A stretch of DNA of 64,000 nucleotides, from assembly GCF_900240975.1 (NCBI RefSeq), contig NZ_LT968775.1:62001-126000 (forward strand), in the 5' to 3' direction. The notes under the pieces were generated by a model. That model was not told where the DNA came from and did no database searches. It worked only from the letters and a program-made list of their open reading frames with translations. Source of the DNA: Mycobacterium sp. 4858. Lineage in GTDB: Bacteria > Actinomycetota > Actinomycetes > Mycobacteriales > Mycobacteriaceae. Below are positions 61,230-64,000 of the stretch, in pieces. How positions within the stretch are numbered: position 1 is the stretch's first letter; the number at the start of each line of letters is the position of its first letter. The position numbers and the translations under genes are program-made.

Positions 61230-63424
61230 TACGCGGGCTCGAGCCACAGGGCCGAGTTCGGCGGCAGCACCAGCACCGCCGAGGCCGGACGGCCATGCCA
61301 CGGGTCCTCGGTGGCGTCCACCCCGCCCATGTTGCCGATCCCGGTGCCGTTGTAGTCGGTCGCGTCGGTGTTGAGCACCTCGCGCCAGCGGCCGGCGGAC
61401 GGCAGACCCAGCCGATAGCCGCTGTGCTCGCTGCCTGCGAAGTTGAACACACAGGCCATCACCGAGCCGTCGCTGCCATACCGCAAGAAGCTCAACACGT
61501 TGTTGGCCGAGTCGTTGGCGTCGATCCAGGAGTAGCCGTCGGGAATGGTGTCCTGGCTCCACAGTGCCGGATGGCTGCGGTAGATGTCGTTGATGTCGTG
61601 CACCATCCGCAGGATGCCGTTCGAGAACCCCTGCTCGTCGAGTTGCCACCAATCCAGGCCGCGTTCCTCGGACCACTCGGCGCGCTGGCCGAATTCCTGC
61701 CCCATGAACAGCAACTGCTTGCCGGGATGCGCCCACTGGTAGGCGAGCAGGCTGCGCAGCCCGGCGGCCTTGACGTGGTTGTTGCCCGGCATCCGGCCCC
61801 ACAGCGTGCCTTTGCCGTGCACCACCTCGTCGTGGCTGATCGGCAGCACATAGTTCTCGCTGAACGCGTACAGCATCGAGAACGTCATCTCGCCGTGGTG
61901 GTAGTTGCGGTATACCGGATCGCGGCTGATGTAGTCGAGCGTGTCGTGCATCCAGCCCATGTTCCACTTCATCGAAAAGCCCAGGCCACCAAGGTTTGTC
62001 GGGCGCGTGACACCTGGCCAGGACGTCGACTCCTCGGCGATGGTGACGATGCCCGGCGCCGACTTGTGCACCGTGGCGTTCATCTCCTGCAGGAACTGCA
62101 CGGCCTCCAGGTTCTCGCGACCGCCGTAGATGTTCGGCGTCCAGCCGCCCTCGGGGCGCGAGTAGTCCAGGTACAGCATGGAAGCGACCGCGTCCACCCG
62201 TAGCCCATCGACGTGGAACTCCTCGAGCCAATACAACGCGTTGGCCACCAGGAAGTTACGCACCTCGTTTCGGCCGAAGTCGAAAACGTAAGTACCCCAG
62301 TCGAGTTGTTCGCCACGCTTGGGGTCGGAGTGCTCGTAGAGCGGCGTTCCGTCGAACCGCCCCAGCGCCCAGGCGTCCTTCGGGAAGTGCGCCGGCACCC
62401 AGTCCACGATGACGCCGATGCCGGCCTGGTGCAGGGCGTCCACCAGCAGGCGGAACTCGTCGGGTGTGCCGAATCGCGACGTCGGCGCGTAGTACGAGGT
62501 CACCTGGTAGCCCCACGACCCGGCGAACGGGTGCTCGGCGACCGGCAGCAGCTCCACGTGGGTGAACCCGCGCTCGAGAACGTACGCGGTGAGCTGGTGG
62601 GCCAGGTCGCGGTAGCTGAGGCCGGGGCGCCAGGAGCCCAGGTGTACCTCGTAGGTGCTCATCGGTTCGAACACGGGATTGCGTTGGGCGCGCTGTTGCA
62701 TCCAGTCCGCGTCCCGCCAGGTGTACTCGCTACGCGTCACGCGGGACGCGGTGTGCGGCGGCACCTCGGTGGCGAAGGCCATCGGATCGGCGCGCTCGGT
62801 CACCACCCCGTCGGCGCCGTGCACGCGGAACTTGTACAGGCCCTCCGCGGGGAAGTCGGGCCAGAACAGCTCCCAGACACCCGAAGAACCCAACGACCGC
62901 ATCGGGGCATCGCTGCCCGTCCAGCCGTTGAACTCGCCGATCAGGTTGACGCCCTTGGCGTTGGGCGCCCACACCGCGAACGAAACCCCGTTGACGACAC
63001 CGTCTGCCGTGGTGAACGAGCGGGGATGCGCGCCGAGCACATCCCAGAGTCGTTCATGGCGCCCCTCGCCGAACAGGAAGAGGTCGACCTCGCCCAGGGT
63101 GGGCAGGAAGCGGTAGGCGTCGGCGACCGTGTACGGGTCGGATCCCTCGTACTTGACTTCCAGGCGGTAGTCGATCAGGTTGACGAATGGCAAAGCCACC
63201 GCGAACAGGCCAGACTCGACGTGCTCCAACGGGAACCGATCGTCTCCGACGAGCGCGGCGACCTCAACCGCGTGCGGGCGGAACGCCCGGATGACGGTGT
63301 GGTCGCTGTATTCGTGGGCGCCCAGGACCCCGTGCGGGTTGTGATGCGTGCCGGCCAGCAGGCGCGACAGGTCGGCGGGGTCGGGCGCCAGATGCGTCCT
63401 GGCGAGTTGATCGGCTTGGCTCAT
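61229..63424 (-). CDS. glgB: 1,4-alpha-glucan branching enzyme
   Basis: 731 residues, GH13. Adds alpha-1,6 branches to glucan. The N-terminal region has two beta-sandwich (CBM48-type) domains, then the TIM barrel. The nucleophile is Asp411 in [11 protein letters not shown], the acid/base is Glu464 in [11 protein letters not shown], and the third carboxylate is in [14 protein letters not shown]. It starts one base behind the glgE stop. The two are consecutive in the GlgE pathway, where GlgE extends chains from maltose-1-phosphate and GlgB branches them. Confidence 0.97.
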   Translation of the reverse strand: MSQADQLARTHLAPDPADLSRLLAGTHHNPHGVLGAHEYSDHTVIRAFRPHAVEVAALVGDDRFPLEHVESGLFAVALPFVNLIDYRLEVKYEGSDPYTVADAYRFLPTLGEVDLFLFGEGRHERLWDVLGAHPRSFTTADGVVNGVSFAVWAPNAKGVNLIGEFNGWTGSDAPMRSLGSSGVWELFWPDFPAEGLYKFRVHGADGVVTERADPMAFATEVPPHTASRVTRSEYTWRDADWMQQRAQRNPVFEPMSTYEVHLGSWRPGLSYRDLAHQLTAYVLERGFTHVELLPVAEHPFAGSWGYQVTSYYAPTSRFGTPDEFRLLVDALHQAGIGVIVDWVPAHFPKDAWALGRFDGTPLYEHSDPKRGEQLDWGTYVFDFGRNEVRNFLVANALYWLEEFHVDGLRVDAVASMLYLDYSRPEGGWTPNIYGGRENLEAVQFLQEMNATVHKSAPGIVTIAEESTSWPGVTRPTNLGGLGFSMKWNMGWMHDTLDYISRDPVYRNYHHGEMTFSMLYAFSENYVLPISHDEVVHGKGTLWGRMPGNNHVKAAGLRSLLAYQWAHPGKQLLFMGQEFGQRAEWSEERGLDWWQLDEQGFSNGILRMVHDINDIYRSHPALWSQDTIPDGYSWIDANDSANNVLSFLRYGSDGSVMACVFNFAGSEHSGYRLGLPSAGRWREVLNTDATDYNGTGIGNMGGVDATEDPWHGRPASAVLVLPPNSALWLEPA

Positions 63425-63425
63425 G

Positions 63426-64000
63426 TCACAATCCCTCCGGTCCGTGTGGTGGCCTACGGAGCAGCTTCATCCGGGACTCCCGCGGGATGAGTGGCATGTT
63501 GATGACATGCGCCACCGCTCGCGCAGGGTCGATGCGGACGTAATTGGCCTGCCCCCATTGGAATTCCTGGCCGGTGATTTCGTCGCGCACCCAAAATCGC
63601 TCGTAGGGCTCCATACCCAATGCCGCCATATCCAAAAACAGGGTGGCCTCCTCGGCGCCGAACGCGTTGAGCGTCACCACCACCAACACACAGTCGCCGG
63701 TCGCAGGGTCGAACTTGCTGTAGGCCAGCAACGCGTCGTTGTCCACGCTGTGAAAATGGATGGTGCGCAACTGCTGCAGCGCGGGATGCAGACGGCGAAT
63801 CTCGTTGAGCCGCGCGATGAACGGCTCGAGCGAGCGTCCCTCGGCGAGCGCACCCGCGAAATCGCGCGGCCGCAGTTCGTACTTCTCCGAGTCCAGGTAC
63901 TCCTCGCTACCCTCCCGCACCGCGCGGTGTTCGAACAGCTCGTAGCCGGAATACACGCCCCACGCCGGGCCCATGGTCGCGGCCAGCACCGCGCGGATCG
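63426..64000 (-). CDS. glgE: Alpha-1,4-glucan:maltose-1-phosphate maltosyltransferase (partial, 5' end outside window)
   Basis: The C-terminal 190 or so residues are present. [19 protein letters not shown] closes the GH13 catalytic barrel, and the C-terminal beta domain follows ([37 protein letters not shown]). It transfers maltosyl units to growing alpha-glucan. Immediately upstream of glgB. The rest of the protein lies beyond the right edge. Confidence 0.93.
   Translation of the reverse strand, partial: IRAVLAATMGPAWGVYSGYELFEHRAVREGSEEYLDSEKYELRPRDFAGALAEGRSLEPFIARLNEIRRLHPALQQLRTIHFHSVDNDALLAYSKFDPATGDCVLVVVTLNAFGAEEATLFLDMAALGMEPYERFWVRDEITGQEFQWGQANYVRIDPARAVAHVINMPLIPRESRMKLLRRPPHGPEGL

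Overview
The window is chromosomal DNA from a slow-growing Mycobacterium. Three things support this. The conserved gene order is oppBC, mtcA1, cysD-cysNC, an Rrf2 regulator, argS-lysA-hom-thrC-thrB, rho-rpmE-prfA-prmC-tsaC-wecA, atpI-BEFHAGDC, murA, a single rrn operon, ogt-alkA, an adenylate cyclase, nucS, mce, fadA4, glgB and glgE, which matches the M. tuberculosis Rv1282c-Rv1327c interval. An rrn operon directly behind murA is the slow-grower arrangement. The 16S gene has a short helix 18 and a variable region resembling my recollection of the M. simiae complex. The species is an inference; no database was consulted.

Layout. 1-5527: a truncated oligopeptide permease operon (minus strand), a beta-carbonic anhydrase, a decayed hotdog thioesterase, and the sulfate-activation operon cysD-cysNC, followed by an Rrf2-type regulator (5577). 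6066-21789: an accessory block replaces what M. tuberculosis carries between the Rrf2 gene and argS. It holds two VOC proteins, an F420-type LLM oxidoreductase, a two-TM potassium channel flanked by RCK domains, a TPR-array protein, a Nudix hydrolase, a secreted peptidase-like protein, a DDN-like protein, a phosphatase-like fusion, two alpha/beta hydrolases, a phosphonatase-like module with a divergent phosphate-family transporter, and a condensation-domain/GNAT fusion. 21865-28481: tRNA-Arg(CCG), argS and the aspartate-family amino-acid operon.

28507-35034: rho with a long leader, L31, release factor 1 and its methyltransferase, tsaC-like and wecA genes. 35254-43684: the complete F1Fo ATP synthase operon with the mycobacterial b-delta fusion, then a DUF2550 membrane protein. 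43700-51214: a PduO-type adenosyltransferase (minus), murA with the fosfomycin-tolerant Asp117, tandem rrn promoters, 16S-23S-5S and a strong hairpin terminator. 51237-57250 (minus): alkylation repair (ogt, ada/alkA), an oxalate/formate-type transporter with a 45-residue partner, a low-complexity lipoprotein and a membrane class III cyclase. 57287-64000: nucS mismatch endonuclease, a small zinc-ribbon protein, methylmalonyl-CoA epimerase, thiolase, a CnoX-like protein, glgB and the 3' part of glgE.

Most core genes sit in tight operons with 1-8 bp overlaps. Several singletons appear to be leaderless: a -10 box lies 6-8 bases before the start codon. The least explained parts are the phosphonatase-like module (14904-19042) and the condensation-GNAT fusion (20020-21789). 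No insertion sequence, prophage or CRISPR array was seen.
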